From Acidimicrobiia bacterium (GTDB lineage: Bacteria; Actinomycetota; Acidimicrobiia; Spongiisociales; UBA5794), in assembly GCA_013001485.1 (NCBI GenBank), contig JABDMN010000023.1, positions 1 to 8,219 on the forward strand: a stretch of DNA of 8,219 nucleotides. The letters run 5' to 3'. The notes beneath the pieces were generated by a model, which searched no databases, was not told where the DNA came from, and saw nothing but the letters and a program-made list of their open reading frames with translations. The translations under genes and the position numbers were made by a program. Within the stretch, counting starts at the first letter, position 1; every line of letters begins with the position of its first letter. This document shows positions 1 to 6,327 of this stretch, one piece after another.

Positions 1-2
1 CC

Positions 3-1709
3 GCCGACCCGGCGACGGAAACCCCGGCCACTGAGGCTCCGGCTTCTGAGGCTTCTGCCACTGAGGCTTCTGCCACTGAGGCTTCTGCCACTGAGGCGAC
101 CACGCCTTCCGAGGCGACCACGCCTTCCGAGGCGACTGAGCCGACCACTGAGACCGCGGTTGCCGAATCGGCGCCAACGGCCGATGCCACATCGACAGAG
201 GTCGCTGAGTTGACCGAGGCCGATCCAGTTGCCACCGAGGCCCCCGTCCAGAGCGACGCGGCGGCCGTTGCCGCGGCACCTGAAGTACCCGCACAGCCTG
301 ATGCGGAGCCGGTTGCCGCGGCACCCGAGACGGCGGAGGCGCCTGCCCCCAGCGACGCGGCGGCCGTTGCCGCGCCCGTTGCTGCTGCGCCCGTGACCGC
401 CGAAGAGCCCGCGGTGCGTAAGCCGCCGCCAGCGCCCAAAGAGGCTTTGACAGCTCCCAAGGACGTCGGTGACATCAGCGACAGCCCTTCCGAAGAAGAC
501 TTCGCCGCCGCCGTGGAACGCACGGTGTTCGAGTTCAAGGAAGGCGACATCGTCAAGGGATCCGTCGTGCGGATCGATCCTGACGAGGTGCTGATCGACA
601 TCGGGTACAAGTCCGAGGGCGTCATCCCTGTCAAAGAGCTGTCGATCCGGAACAACGCCGATCCGTCCGACGTCGTCACGCCGGGCGAGGAGATCGAAGC
701 CCTCGTCATGCAGATGGAGGACGACCAGGGTCGACTCGTGCTCTCCAAGAAGCGCGCTCAGTACGAGCGGGCCTGGGGCCGCATCGAGACCGTCATGCAC
801 GAAGGTGGAACCGTCACCGGCGGCGTCATCGAGGTTGTCAAGGGCGGGCTCATCGTCGACATCGGATTGCGAGGCTTCTTGCCCGCTTCACTGGTCGATC
901 TGCGCCGGGTCCGCGACCTCAACCCGTTCATTGGTCAGGACATCGAGGCCAAGGTCATCGAGCTGGACAAGAACCGCAACAACGTCGTTCTGTCTCGCCG
1001 GGCCTATCTCGAGGAGGAGCAAGCCGAACAGCGTCACTCCTTCCTCACGTCGCTCGAGCCGGGCGACCTTCGCGAGGGCGTGGTCTCGTCCGTCGTCAAC
1101 TTCGGGGCCTTCGTGGACCTCGGGGGCATGGACGGCCTCGTGCACGTCTCCGAGTTGTCGTGGCAGCACGTCAATCATCCCGGAGAGGTAGTGAGCGTCG
1201 GCGACAAGGTCAGCGTCAAGGTCCTCGAGGTGGATCGGGACCGTGAGCGGATCTCACTGTCGATCCGCCAGACCAAGGAAGACCCGTGGGAGCAGTTCGC
1301 CTCGGCCAACAGCATTGGCAGCGTGCTCGATGGCACAGTCACCAAGACGGTGCCGTTCGGGGCATTCGTATCTGTCGGTGGTGGCGTCGAAGGTCTGGTT
1401 CACGTCTCCGAAATCGCCATGCACCATGTCGAGAGCCCGGAACTCGAGCTCTCCATCAACCAGGCTGTGAAGGTGAAGGTGACTGAGATCGACACCGACC
1501 GTCGCCGTGTCAGCCTTTCGATCAAGCAGGCGCTGCCCGGTTACGAGGAGCGTCAGGCTCAACAGCCGGAACCGCGTGAGCCGCGAGGACCCCGCCGGCG
1601 GGAGTTCCAGCGCGAGGAAGAGAAGGTTCAGGAGCCGTCGTTTGCTGCCGATGCTTCTCTTGAGGCAATCCTCGAAGAGCTCAAAGAGCGAGGCATTGGC
1701 CGCAACTGA
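3..1709 (+). CDS. rpsA: 30S ribosomal protein S1, 5'-truncated by the window edge, with long low-complexity N-terminal extension
   Basis: S1 binds mRNA on the 30S subunit and helps translation initiation. 568 codons are visible and the frame is open back to the window edge, so the true start lies upstream; a TTG at 210 and GTGs at 393 and 414 are possible but unconvincing internal starts. Visible residues 1-153 are Ala/Thr/Glu/Pro-rich and repetitive. Four S1 (OB-fold) domains follow at about 178-252, 270-334, 354-424 and 439-510. The third carries NFGAFVDLGGMDGLVHVSEL and the fourth PFGAFVSVGGGVEGLVHVSE. Motifs such as KKRAQYERAWG, IEVVKGGLI, RGFLPASLV and ELDKNRNNVVLSRRA match mycobacterial RpsA from memory. 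Four domains is the actinobacterial form; enterobacterial S1 has six. The C-terminal tail (511-568) is short and Pro/Arg/Glu-rich, ending in a small predicted helix (SLEAILEELKERG). It lacks the Tyr/Asp-rich tail of mycobacterial RpsA. The gene family is certain; the start is not. Confidence 0.95.
   Translation, partial: ADPATETPATEAPASEASATEASATEASATEATTPSEATTPSEATEPTTETAVAESAPTADATSTEVAELTEADPVATEAPVQSDAAAVAAAPEVPAQPDAEPVAAAPETAEAPAPSDAAAVAAPVAAAPVTAEEPAVRKPPPAPKEALTAPKDVGDISDSPSEEDFAAAVERTVFEFKEGDIVKGSVVRIDPDEVLIDIGYKSEGVIPVKELSIRNNADPSDVVTPGEEIEALVMQMEDDQGRLVLSKKRAQYERAWGRIETVMHEGGTVTGGVIEVVKGGLIVDIGLRGFLPASLVDLRRVRDLNPFIGQDIEAKVIELDKNRNNVVLSRRAYLEEEQAEQRHSFLTSLEPGDLREGVVSSVVNFGAFVDLGGMDGLVHVSELSWQHVNHPGEVVSVGDKVSVKVLEVDRDRERISLSIRQTKEDPWEQFASANSIGSVLDGTVTKTVPFGAFVSVGGGVEGLVHVSEIAMHHVESPELELSINQAVKVKVTEIDTDRRRVSLSIKQALPGYEERQAQQPEPREPRGPRRREFQREEEKVQEPSFAADASLEAILEELKERGIGRN
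48..97 (+). repeat. 15-bp in-frame tandem repeat, three perfect copies plus a partial one
   Basis: The unit GAGGCTTCTGCCACT occurs perfectly at 48-62, 63-77 and 78-92, and a fourth copy breaks off after GAGGC (93-97). It encodes Glu-Ala-Ser-Ala-Thr within the rpsA extension. The unit length is a multiple of three, so gain or loss of copies keeps the frame. The T-ending codons (GCT, TCT, ACT) contrast with the C/G-ending codons that dominate the rest of the gene, which fits a recent local expansion. Confidence 0.95.
93..136 (+). repeat. 18-bp in-frame tandem repeat, two perfect copies plus a partial one
   Basis: The unit GAGGCGACCACGCCTTCC occurs perfectly at 93-110 and 111-128, and the first eight bases recur at 129-136. 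It encodes Glu-Ala-Thr-Thr-Pro-Ser. It abuts the 15-bp array and shares its GAGGC beginning, so the two arrays may have grown from related Glu-Ala starting units. Confidence 0.93.
252..374 (+). repeat. Direct 24-bp repeat pair inside the rpsA extension
   Basis: The 24 bases at 252-275 are identical to those at 351-374, in the same frame, 99 bp (33 codons) apart; both encode SDAAAVAA. A 14-bp piece, GTTGCCGCGGCACC, recurs at 267-280 and 312-325. This points to an older segmental duplication of about 33 codons, now diverged, downstream of the younger tandem arrays. Confidence 0.88.
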
Positions 1710-1743
1710 CTGTTCCTTGACTTATGCCCGGCAAATGCCAGTC

Positions 1744-1786
1744 TGGACATGACGACAAGGGATTCGGGTAGCGGTCGTCGTGTCCA
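1744..1786 (+). terminator. 13-bp inverted repeat (hairpin) between rpsA and cpaB; terminator or 5'-leader structure
   Basis: The arm TGGACATGACGAC (1744-1756) pairs with GTCGTCGTGTCCA (1774-1786). There are 12 Watson-Crick pairs and one G-U pair, around a 17-base loop (1757-1773). It begins 34 bases after the rpsA stop and ends 24 bases before the cpaB ATG. It is not followed by a T-tract: the next bases are CGCACACACAAAGGGG. It is therefore not a canonical intrinsic terminator. It could be a tract-less actinobacterial terminator, an mRNA-stabilising or attenuating structure in the pilus leader, or a dyad bound by a regulator. The pairing is seen directly; the role is inferred. Confidence 0.5.
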
Positions 1787-1795
1787 CGCACACAC

Positions 1796-1802
1796 AAAGG
1801 GG
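1796..1802 (+). promoter_or_regulatory. Shine-Dalgarno site for cpaB
   Basis: AAAGGGG lies eight bases before the ATG at 1811. This supports that ATG as the start and marks the beginning of the pilus gene run. The site follows the intergenic hairpin by nine bases, close enough for folding to influence ribosome access. Confidence 0.6.
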
Positions 1803-1810
1803 CCTACATC

Positions 1811-2743
1811 ATGGGTAGACGCACGATCGTCCTGCTTGTCGCCCTGCTCCTCGCAGGGTTGGCAGCTTTCGCCATTTGGCAGTTTCTCCGCAACGTCGAG
1901 AGCGACGTAAAGGCCGATATCGAGGTCGTCGATGTGTTCCGCGCCACGCAGCGGATCGGGCCCGGCGTCGATGGCGCCACGGCCCTGCCGTTCATCGAGG
2001 CGTCGACGACAAATCAGGAGTTCCTGCCTCCGGCTGCCATCGTTGACCAGGATGCCCTCAACCAGCTGTTTGTCGCCGATACGGTGACCACCGGACCCAT
2101 CTCCGAGGGCGCGATAATCACAACGGACATGGTGCAATCGGTCGAGGAAATCGTCATCCCGCGTCTATCTGAGACGATCGCACCGGGTCGAGTCGCCGTC
2201 GCTATCAGCCCGTCCCAGGTTGCCGCGGTCGGTGGCTTCATACGTCCTGGAGATCGGGTCAACATCGTCGCCACTACGGCTGTTGACGTCAGCCGCTTCC
2301 TCCAGACACTCACTGATGAGGATCTGAGGGCTTTCTTCCTCGGCGAGGTCGAAGAGCCGGCTGCCCCTGCGGTGCCGGTCGACGATGAGGCGGGCATCAC
2401 ACCGGAGGAGGCGTTGGCTGCTGCCACTCCCCAGGTGTTCGACTACACCGAGACTGTGCTCCAGGAGCTCGAGGTCCTCGCTGTCGGCGCCTTCGTTCGC
2501 GAGGCCCCCGGTGAGCAAGCTGGCTTGACCCCTCTCGGCGGTGAAGTCCTCATCCTCGAGGTAACCGTTGAACAGGCCGAGCGGATCATCTGGATTGACA
2601 AGTTCACTGAGGTGACCCTTGTCCTTCTGCCTGAGGGCTATACACCGGTCGACACCGAGGGTGTCACTGGCGACGACATCTTCTCGATCGTCGAGCGCCT
2701 GCAGCGAGAGCTGGAGGATTTGGAGGCTCGTAGTGGTGGATAG
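1811..2743 (+). CDS. cpaB: Flp/Tad pilus assembly protein CpaB (RcpC)
   Basis: 310 residues. CpaB/RcpC is a membrane-anchored, mostly extracytoplasmic protein of Tad (Flp) pilus machines. In diderms it works with the secretin; its job in Gram-positive-type cells is less clear. Residues 5-24 form one N-terminal membrane segment after a short basic start (MGRR). About 37-110 fit the SAF-like domain. The family signature lies at 126-156, with GRVAVAI, VGGFIRPGDRV and NIVATT. A second conserved stretch, VLQELEVLAVGAFV, is near 216-229, and VTVEQAERI at 251-259. Between the two halves is an Ala/Pro/acid-rich segment (about 158-210), probably a flexible loop. The C-terminus (288-310) looks like a short charged helix. 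The ATG at 1811 is supported by an upstream Shine-Dalgarno site and by the correct placement of the membrane anchor. Family call is strong from the signature. Confidence 0.9.
   Translation: MGRRTIVLLVALLLAGLAAFAIWQFLRNVESDVKADIEVVDVFRATQRIGPGVDGATALPFIEASTTNQEFLPPAAIVDQDALNQLFVADTVTTGPISEGAIITTDMVQSVEEIVIPRLSETIAPGRVAVAISPSQVAAVGGFIRPGDRVNIVATTAVDVSRFLQTLTDEDLRAFFLGEVEEPAAPAVPVDDEAGITPEEALAAATPQVFDYTETVLQELEVLAVGAFVREAPGEQAGLTPLGGEVLILEVTVEQAERIIWIDKFTEVTLVLLPEGYTPVDTEGVTGDDIFSIVERLQRELEDLEARSGG
2722..2726 (+). promoter_or_regulatory. Shine-Dalgarno site that fixes the cpaE start
   Basis: GGAGG lies inside the 3' end of cpaB, 6 bases before a GTG at 2733 and 9 before a second GTG at 2736. 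It argues against a longer cpaE reading that would begin at 2619 deep inside cpaB, and for translational coupling of the two genes. Confidence 0.65.
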
Positions 2744-3920
2744 CGACCGAACCGTCCTCATCGTCGACGGCGACGACGGCTTCGTGGACGACACTCGGAA
2801 GCTGCTCGATGACGCAAAGGTCTACACCGCTCGAAACATCTCAGATGCCCAGCGTCGTCTGGTCGAGGAAAGCATCGACCTGGCATTCATCGGCCCTTCG
2901 TACTCGCACGAGAGCGGAGTGGCTGAGGCGAGCCTGCTGCTCGACGTGCGGCCCGACCTGCCTCTAGTCCTGGTATCGCAAGGGCTCGACACCAGTGTTC
3001 TCAAGGCAGCACTGCGGGCGGGCTTTCGCGACGTCGTCGAAGCTCCGCTGACGGTACGCAAGGTGTCGGATGCGCTCGGCATCGTCGACAGGCTGGACAA
3101 CCGTGAAGACAGCGATCGGAAAGCTCGAGCCAGTATCGGCCGGGTCGTGACAGTGATGAGCCCCAAGGGCGGTGCCGGCAAGACCATGACGTCCGTGAAC
3201 GTCGCCCTCGCATTGGCGATGTGGGGAGATCCAGAGAAGGTCGTTGTGTTCGACGCAGACCTCCAGTTTGGCGACGTGTGCATCTCGCTCCAGGTAGACC
3301 CCAAGCACACCATCGTGGATGCAGCTCGCGACGTCGACAAGCTCGACGAGCCTCTTCTCGAGTCCCTGCTCGCCCGGCACCGTACGGGCATGAGGGTTCT
3401 CTCTGCGCCGCTTGAGCCGTCCCTTGCCGACGAGGTCTCTACTGAGGTCGTAGTCAAAGTTCTCGGCATGTTGAAGCGGATGTTCGACTACGTCGTCATC
3501 GACACCGCACCGTTTCTCGACGAACCGGTGCTGTCGATCCTCGAACGTTCCGACGACGTTCTGCTTGTGGTGGACATGGACCTCCCGAGCGTCAAGAACG
3601 CCAAGCTCGCGCTCGACACTTTGAGACTCATCAAGTACCCCTTCGAGAAGCTCAAATTGATCCTCAACCGGGTGAACTCGAAGGCACGCCTCGACGTCGA
3701 CGAGCTAGAGCGGTCTCTGGGACTCGAGGTCAAGGGCGCCATTTCGTCCGATAAACTTGTCCCACGGGCCGTGAACGAGGGAGAGCCCGTGGTATCGCTG
3801 TATCCGCGTTCGAGGGTGGCCAGGGACCTCAGAGGTATTGCTCGTCTTGTCGTTGATGACACGACCAGCGGCGCTGCCGAGGAGAAGGGCCGCCGATGGT
3901 TTTCAGGGGGTGACCGATGA
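2733..3920 (+). CDS. cpaE: Pilus-positioning ATPase CpaE/TadZ: degenerate receiver domain fused to MinD/ParA ATPase
   Basis: 395 residues from the GTG at 2733 (2736 is equally possible). TadZ/CpaE proteins localise the Tad machine at the inner membrane. Residues 5-119 have a response-regulator receiver fold by pattern: the acidic strand VLIVDGDD starts it and LKAALRAGFRDVVEAPL matches the end. The phospho-acceptor Asp is missing: strand 3 reads LAFIGPSYSHESG. The usual Lys near the end is replaced by Ala (EAPL), so it should not be phosphorylated. The ATPase follows: deviant Walker A KGGAGKT at 145-151, FDADLQFGD from 173, Walker B-like YVVIDTAP at 253-260, and ILNRVNS near 310. The Lys of the deviant Walker A is present, so ATP binding is expected. 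The gene overlaps cpaB by 11 bp and shares ATGA with cpaF, which suggests one translation-coupled unit. A Soj/MinD chromosome-partition role is unlikely given the receiver fusion and neighbours. Confidence 0.9.
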   Translation: MVDSDRTVLIVDGDDGFVDDTRKLLDDAKVYTARNISDAQRRLVEESIDLAFIGPSYSHESGVAEASLLLDVRPDLPLVLVSQGLDTSVLKAALRAGFRDVVEAPLTVRKVSDALGIVDRLDNREDSDRKARASIGRVVTVMSPKGGAGKTMTSVNVALALAMWGDPEKVVVFDADLQFGDVCISLQVDPKHTIVDAARDVDKLDEPLLESLLARHRTGMRVLSAPLEPSLADEVSTEVVVKVLGMLKRMFDYVVIDTAPFLDEPVLSILERSDDVLLVVDMDLPSVKNAKLALDTLRLIKYPFEKLKLILNRVNSKARLDVDELERSLGLEVKGAISSDKLVPRAVNEGEPVVSLYPRSRVARDLRGIARLVVDDTTSGAAEEKGRRWFSGGDR

Positions 3921-5269
3921 GTCTCGCTGATCGGGTTCGGGCTGCCAAAGCTTCGGACGTCACAACTGACGTCCAGCGTGACGGAATGCGTCAGGATCTC
4001 CGTCGCAAACTGCACTACAAGGTCGTCGAGGGTCTCGGGCCGTCGCTATATGACCGTCAGATGACCGACGCCGAGCTGAAGCTCCGCGTCATGGAGATGC
4101 TCGAGTGGGCGCTCGATCAGGAGGAGTCGGTCCCGCTGTCGAGAGCCGATCGCCTCACCCTGCTTCAGGAGATTGCCGACGACGTCCTCGGCTACGGGCC
4201 AATCGATCCGTTCCTCAGCAACGACGACGTGTCAGAGGTGATGGTCAACGGCCCGCATTCGGTGTGGATCGAGTACGAGGGCAAGTTGCAGAAGACGGCG
4301 ACTCGTTTCGTCGATTCGACACACCTCGAGCGCATCATCGAGAAGATCGTCGGCCAGGTTGGACGACGGATCGACGAGTCGACGCCGATGGTCGACGCCC
4401 GTCTGCCGGACGGGTCCCGCGTGAACGCCATCATTCACCCGCTGGCGATCGGAGGGCCGTACCTCACAATCCGCAAGTTCGCCGCTGACCCATTCACGGC
4501 CGAAGATCTCGTCGACAACGGCACCTACTCCAGTCAGGCCAAGGAGTTCCTCCGCAGGACCGTCGAAGGGCGGATGAACGTGATCGTGTCAGGAGCCACT
4601 GGCTCCGGGAAGACGACGATGCTCAACGTTCTGTCCGGGTTCATCCCGGACGAGGAGCGAATCGTCACCATCGAGGACGCTGCCGAGCTTCGCCTCAATC
4701 AGTTCCACGTGGTCAGCCTCGAAGCTCGCCCCTCGAACCTCGAGGGGAAGGGCGCCGTCACGATCCGGGACCTTGTCAAGAACTCGTTGCGTATGCGGCC
4801 CGACCGAATCGTGGTCGGCGAGGCACGTGGTGGTGAGGCTTTGGACATGCTCCAGGCCATGAACACGGGTCACGACGGGTCACTCACCACTATTCACTCG
4901 AACTCGCCTCGTGACACTCTGGCCCGAATCGAGACCATGGTCCTGATGTCTGGCATGGATCTGCCGATCCGAGCCATTCGCGAGCAGATCGCGTCGGCGG
5001 TCGACCTCGTCGTGCACCTCCATCGCCTCCGGGATGGGACTCGCCGCGTGACTCACGTGACCGAGGTGGTCGGCATGGAGGGCGACGTGATCACCACTCA
5101 GGATCTCTACCTCTTCGACTTTGGCATGGGCATCGACCCGGATGGTCGGTACAAAGGCCACCTCAAGTCGTCCGGTATCAGGCCGTCATTCAGCGAGCAT
5201 CTCCAGAATCTCGGCATCACACTTCCGGCCGAGCTGTTCGAGCCGGAGCGGTTCGAGCGCCGGAAGTGA
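3917..5269 (+). CDS. cpaF: Tad/Flp pilus secretion ATPase CpaF (TadA)
   Basis: 450 residues. CpaF is the cytoplasmic hexameric ATPase of the type II/IV secretion superfamily that drives pilin extrusion through the TadB/TadC platform. An N-terminal helical region (1-90) leads into the N-terminal domain with [19 protein letters not shown] and [16 protein letters not shown] (91-187). The catalytic core is complete: Walker [10 protein letters not shown] at 226-234, Asp box [10 protein letters not shown] at 251-260, Walker [17 protein letters not shown] at 297-312, and His box [20 protein letters not shown] at 317-336. No key residue is missing, so the enzyme should be active. The C-terminus (403-450) has the F...[10 protein letters not shown]...G...P..LF pattern common in CpaF. 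ATG overlaps the cpaE stop as ATGA and is preceded by CAGGGGG at 3904-3910. The single visible ATPase may serve both extension and retraction, as known for some Tad systems. Confidence 0.97.
   Translation: MSLADRVRAAKASDVTTDVQRDGMRQDLRRKLHYKVVEGLGPSLYDRQMTDAELKLRVMEMLEWALDQEESVPLSRADRLTLLQEIADDVLGYGPIDPFLSNDDVSEVMVNGPHSVWIEYEGKLQKTATRFVDSTHLERIIEKIVGQVGRRIDESTPMVDARLPDGSRVNAIIHPLAIGGPYLTIRKFAADPFTAEDLVDNGTYSSQAKEFLRRTVEGRMNVIVSGATGSGKTTMLNVLSGFIPDEERIVTIEDAAELRLNQFHVVSLEARPSNLEGKGAVTIRDLVKNSLRMRPDRIVVGEARGGEALDMLQAMNTGHDGSLTTIHSNSPRDTLARIETMVLMSGMDLPIRAIREQIASAVDLVVHLHRLRDGTRRVTHVTEVVGMEGDVITTQDLYLFDFGMGIDPDGRYKGHLKSSGIRPSFSEHLQNLGITLPAELFEPERFERRK
5262..5266 (+). promoter_or_regulatory. Shine-Dalgarno-like site favouring the ATG start of tadB
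   Basis: GGAAG ends eight bases before the ATG at 5275. The competing GTG at 5266, which would overlap the cpaF stop as GTGA, has no comparable site at proper spacing. Both starts give a signal peptide, so the mature protein would be the same. Confidence 0.45.
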
Positions 5270-5274
5270 CCCCG

Positions 5275-6327
5275 ATGCGACGCCTGGGCTTCGGGGTGTT
5301 CGCCACTCTTGTGGCCCTGGTCGTCGGTGCTACACCTGCACTTGCGCAGACCACCGTCGACATCGGAAGCGGTGCTCGCGTGCTGAGGATTGTCGGTACG
5401 GTCGCTGCGGCCGGGGCAATCGTGTTGCTCGGCATCCTGCTTGCCGGACTTCGTCCGGAAACCGATCTGAGGCGCCGTCTTGGCTCGTACAGCTCAGAGA
5501 CAATCGACACCGGTTTCCTGGCGCGGTTCCCCATCTTGCGGCGGTTCGCGAGCCGAGCTGAGCGCGAAGCTGAACGTCGTGGGCTGATCCCGTCGATCGA
5601 GACTGCACTTGTCCAGGCGAACGTCCCTCTCAAGCCCGGTGAGGCGATCATGGCCGCTCTGGTCGTTGCGATCGTGGCCGGCGCCGTCGGTGCCGTCATG
5701 AGCCGCAACGTCTTGGTGGGAATCGGAGTGGGAATCGGAGTCCTGGTGATCGCAGCAGTGGCTATGCAGGGAGTAGCCAATCGGGAACGGGACCGATTCG
5801 AGTCGCAGCTACCAGACACTCTCAACCTCGTTGCGGCATCGCTGCGGGCCGGGTATTCGCTGATGCAGGCCATCGAAGCGGTCGGCCAGGAGGCCCCGGA
5901 CCCAACTGGACGTGAGTTCGCCAGGGCACTCTCGGAGATCCGTCTGGGACGCTCCCCGGTCGAAGCACTCAAGGACATCGCTCACCGTATTGGTTCGGTC
6001 GACTTCGACTGGGCCGTACTCGCGATCGAAATCCAGCGAGAGGTTGGTGGCAATCTCGGCGAAGTCCTGCAGACAACGTCAGAGACCATGCTGCACCGCA
6101 CCCGCCTCAAGCGAGAGGTGAGGGCCATGACGGCGGAGGGCCGAATCTCGGCCTGGGTGCTTGGCTCGCTGCCATTCCTGATGTTCGGCTATCTCTTCTT
6201 GAACAACCGCCCCTATCTCGAGCCTCTCCTCAACAGCGGCTGGGGGCTCGTCTCTCTTGGCGGAGGAATCTTCCTTCTGCTCGTGGGGATCTTCTGGATC
6301 AACCGCATCGTGAAGGTGGAGGTCTGA
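5275..6327 (+). CDS. tadB: Tad pilus inner-membrane platform protein TadB, with N-terminal signal peptide
   Basis: 350 residues from the ATG at 5275; a GTG at 5266 would add three. TadB is one of two GspF-type (T2SF) membrane proteins on which CpaF acts. The N-terminus is a textbook Sec signal: basic MRR, hydrophobic core 4-20, and cleavage site ALA/QT after residue 24. About a dozen residues then precede a membrane helix (36-58) ending in RPETDLRRR, so the mature N-terminus would be outside and the rest inside. Two further helices lie at about 123-161. The T2SF domain (165-295) carries FESQLPDTLNLVAASLRAGY and EVGGNLGEVL, and two C-terminal helices follow (281-299, 317-342). Many actinobacterial TadB relatives have a VWA domain between signal peptide and first helix; here that space is nearly empty. 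Adjacent to cpaF, and shares one base with tadC in TGATG. Confidence 0.93.
   Translation: MRRLGFGVFATLVALVVGATPALAQTTVDIGSGARVLRIVGTVAAAGAIVLLGILLAGLRPETDLRRRLGSYSSETIDTGFLARFPILRRFASRAEREAERRGLIPSIETALVQANVPLKPGEAIMAALVVAIVAGAVGAVMSRNVLVGIGVGIGVLVIAAVAMQGVANRERDRFESQLPDTLNLVAASLRAGYSLMQAIEAVGQEAPDPTGREFARALSEIRLGRSPVEALKDIAHRIGSVDFDWAVLAIEIQREVGGNLGEVLQTTSETMLHRTRLKREVRAMTAEGRISAWVLGSLPFLMFGYLFLNNRPYLEPLLNSGWGLVSLGGGIFLLLVGIFWINRIVKVEV
5716..5739 (+). repeat. 12-bp tandem duplication inside tadB
   Basis: GTGGGAATCGGA is repeated perfectly at 5716-5727 and 5728-5739, in frame, encoding VGIGVGIG inside a membrane helix of TadB. Identical codons in both copies suggest a recent duplication rather than convergent Gly/Val use. 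Confidence 0.85.

Noticed and set aside
48..136. Tandem repeats considered as a CRISPR array or operator cluster
   Set aside because: Units are contiguous without spacers, in frame, and encode a low-complexity protein segment; no dyad symmetry.
1717..1744. Possible promoter: TTGACT (1717-1722), 16-bp spacer, CAGTCT (1739-1744)
   Set aside because: The -35 box is good but the -10 matches consensus only at the key A and last T. Too weak to list as a feature without a mapped transcription start.
1628..2137. Minus-strand open frame across the rpsA-cpaB gap (169 codons)
   Set aside because: It spans the ends of two well-supported plus-strand genes, has no family motif or clear start site, and the gap itself is better explained by the hairpin and leader.
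2619..2732. Upstream extension of cpaE into cpaB
   Set aside because: It would overlap cpaB by about 125 bp, and its translation is Ser/Arg-rich shadow sequence. A GGAGG site at 2722-2726 supports GTG 2733 or 2736, right before the receiver-like domain.
5217..5978. Long minus-strand open frame (253 codons) opposite tadB
   Set aside because: It lies wholly antisense to the well-supported cpaF end and tadB, and its translation is Arg/Ser/Ala/Thr-rich as expected from the antisense of GC-rich coding DNA. No recognisable motif.
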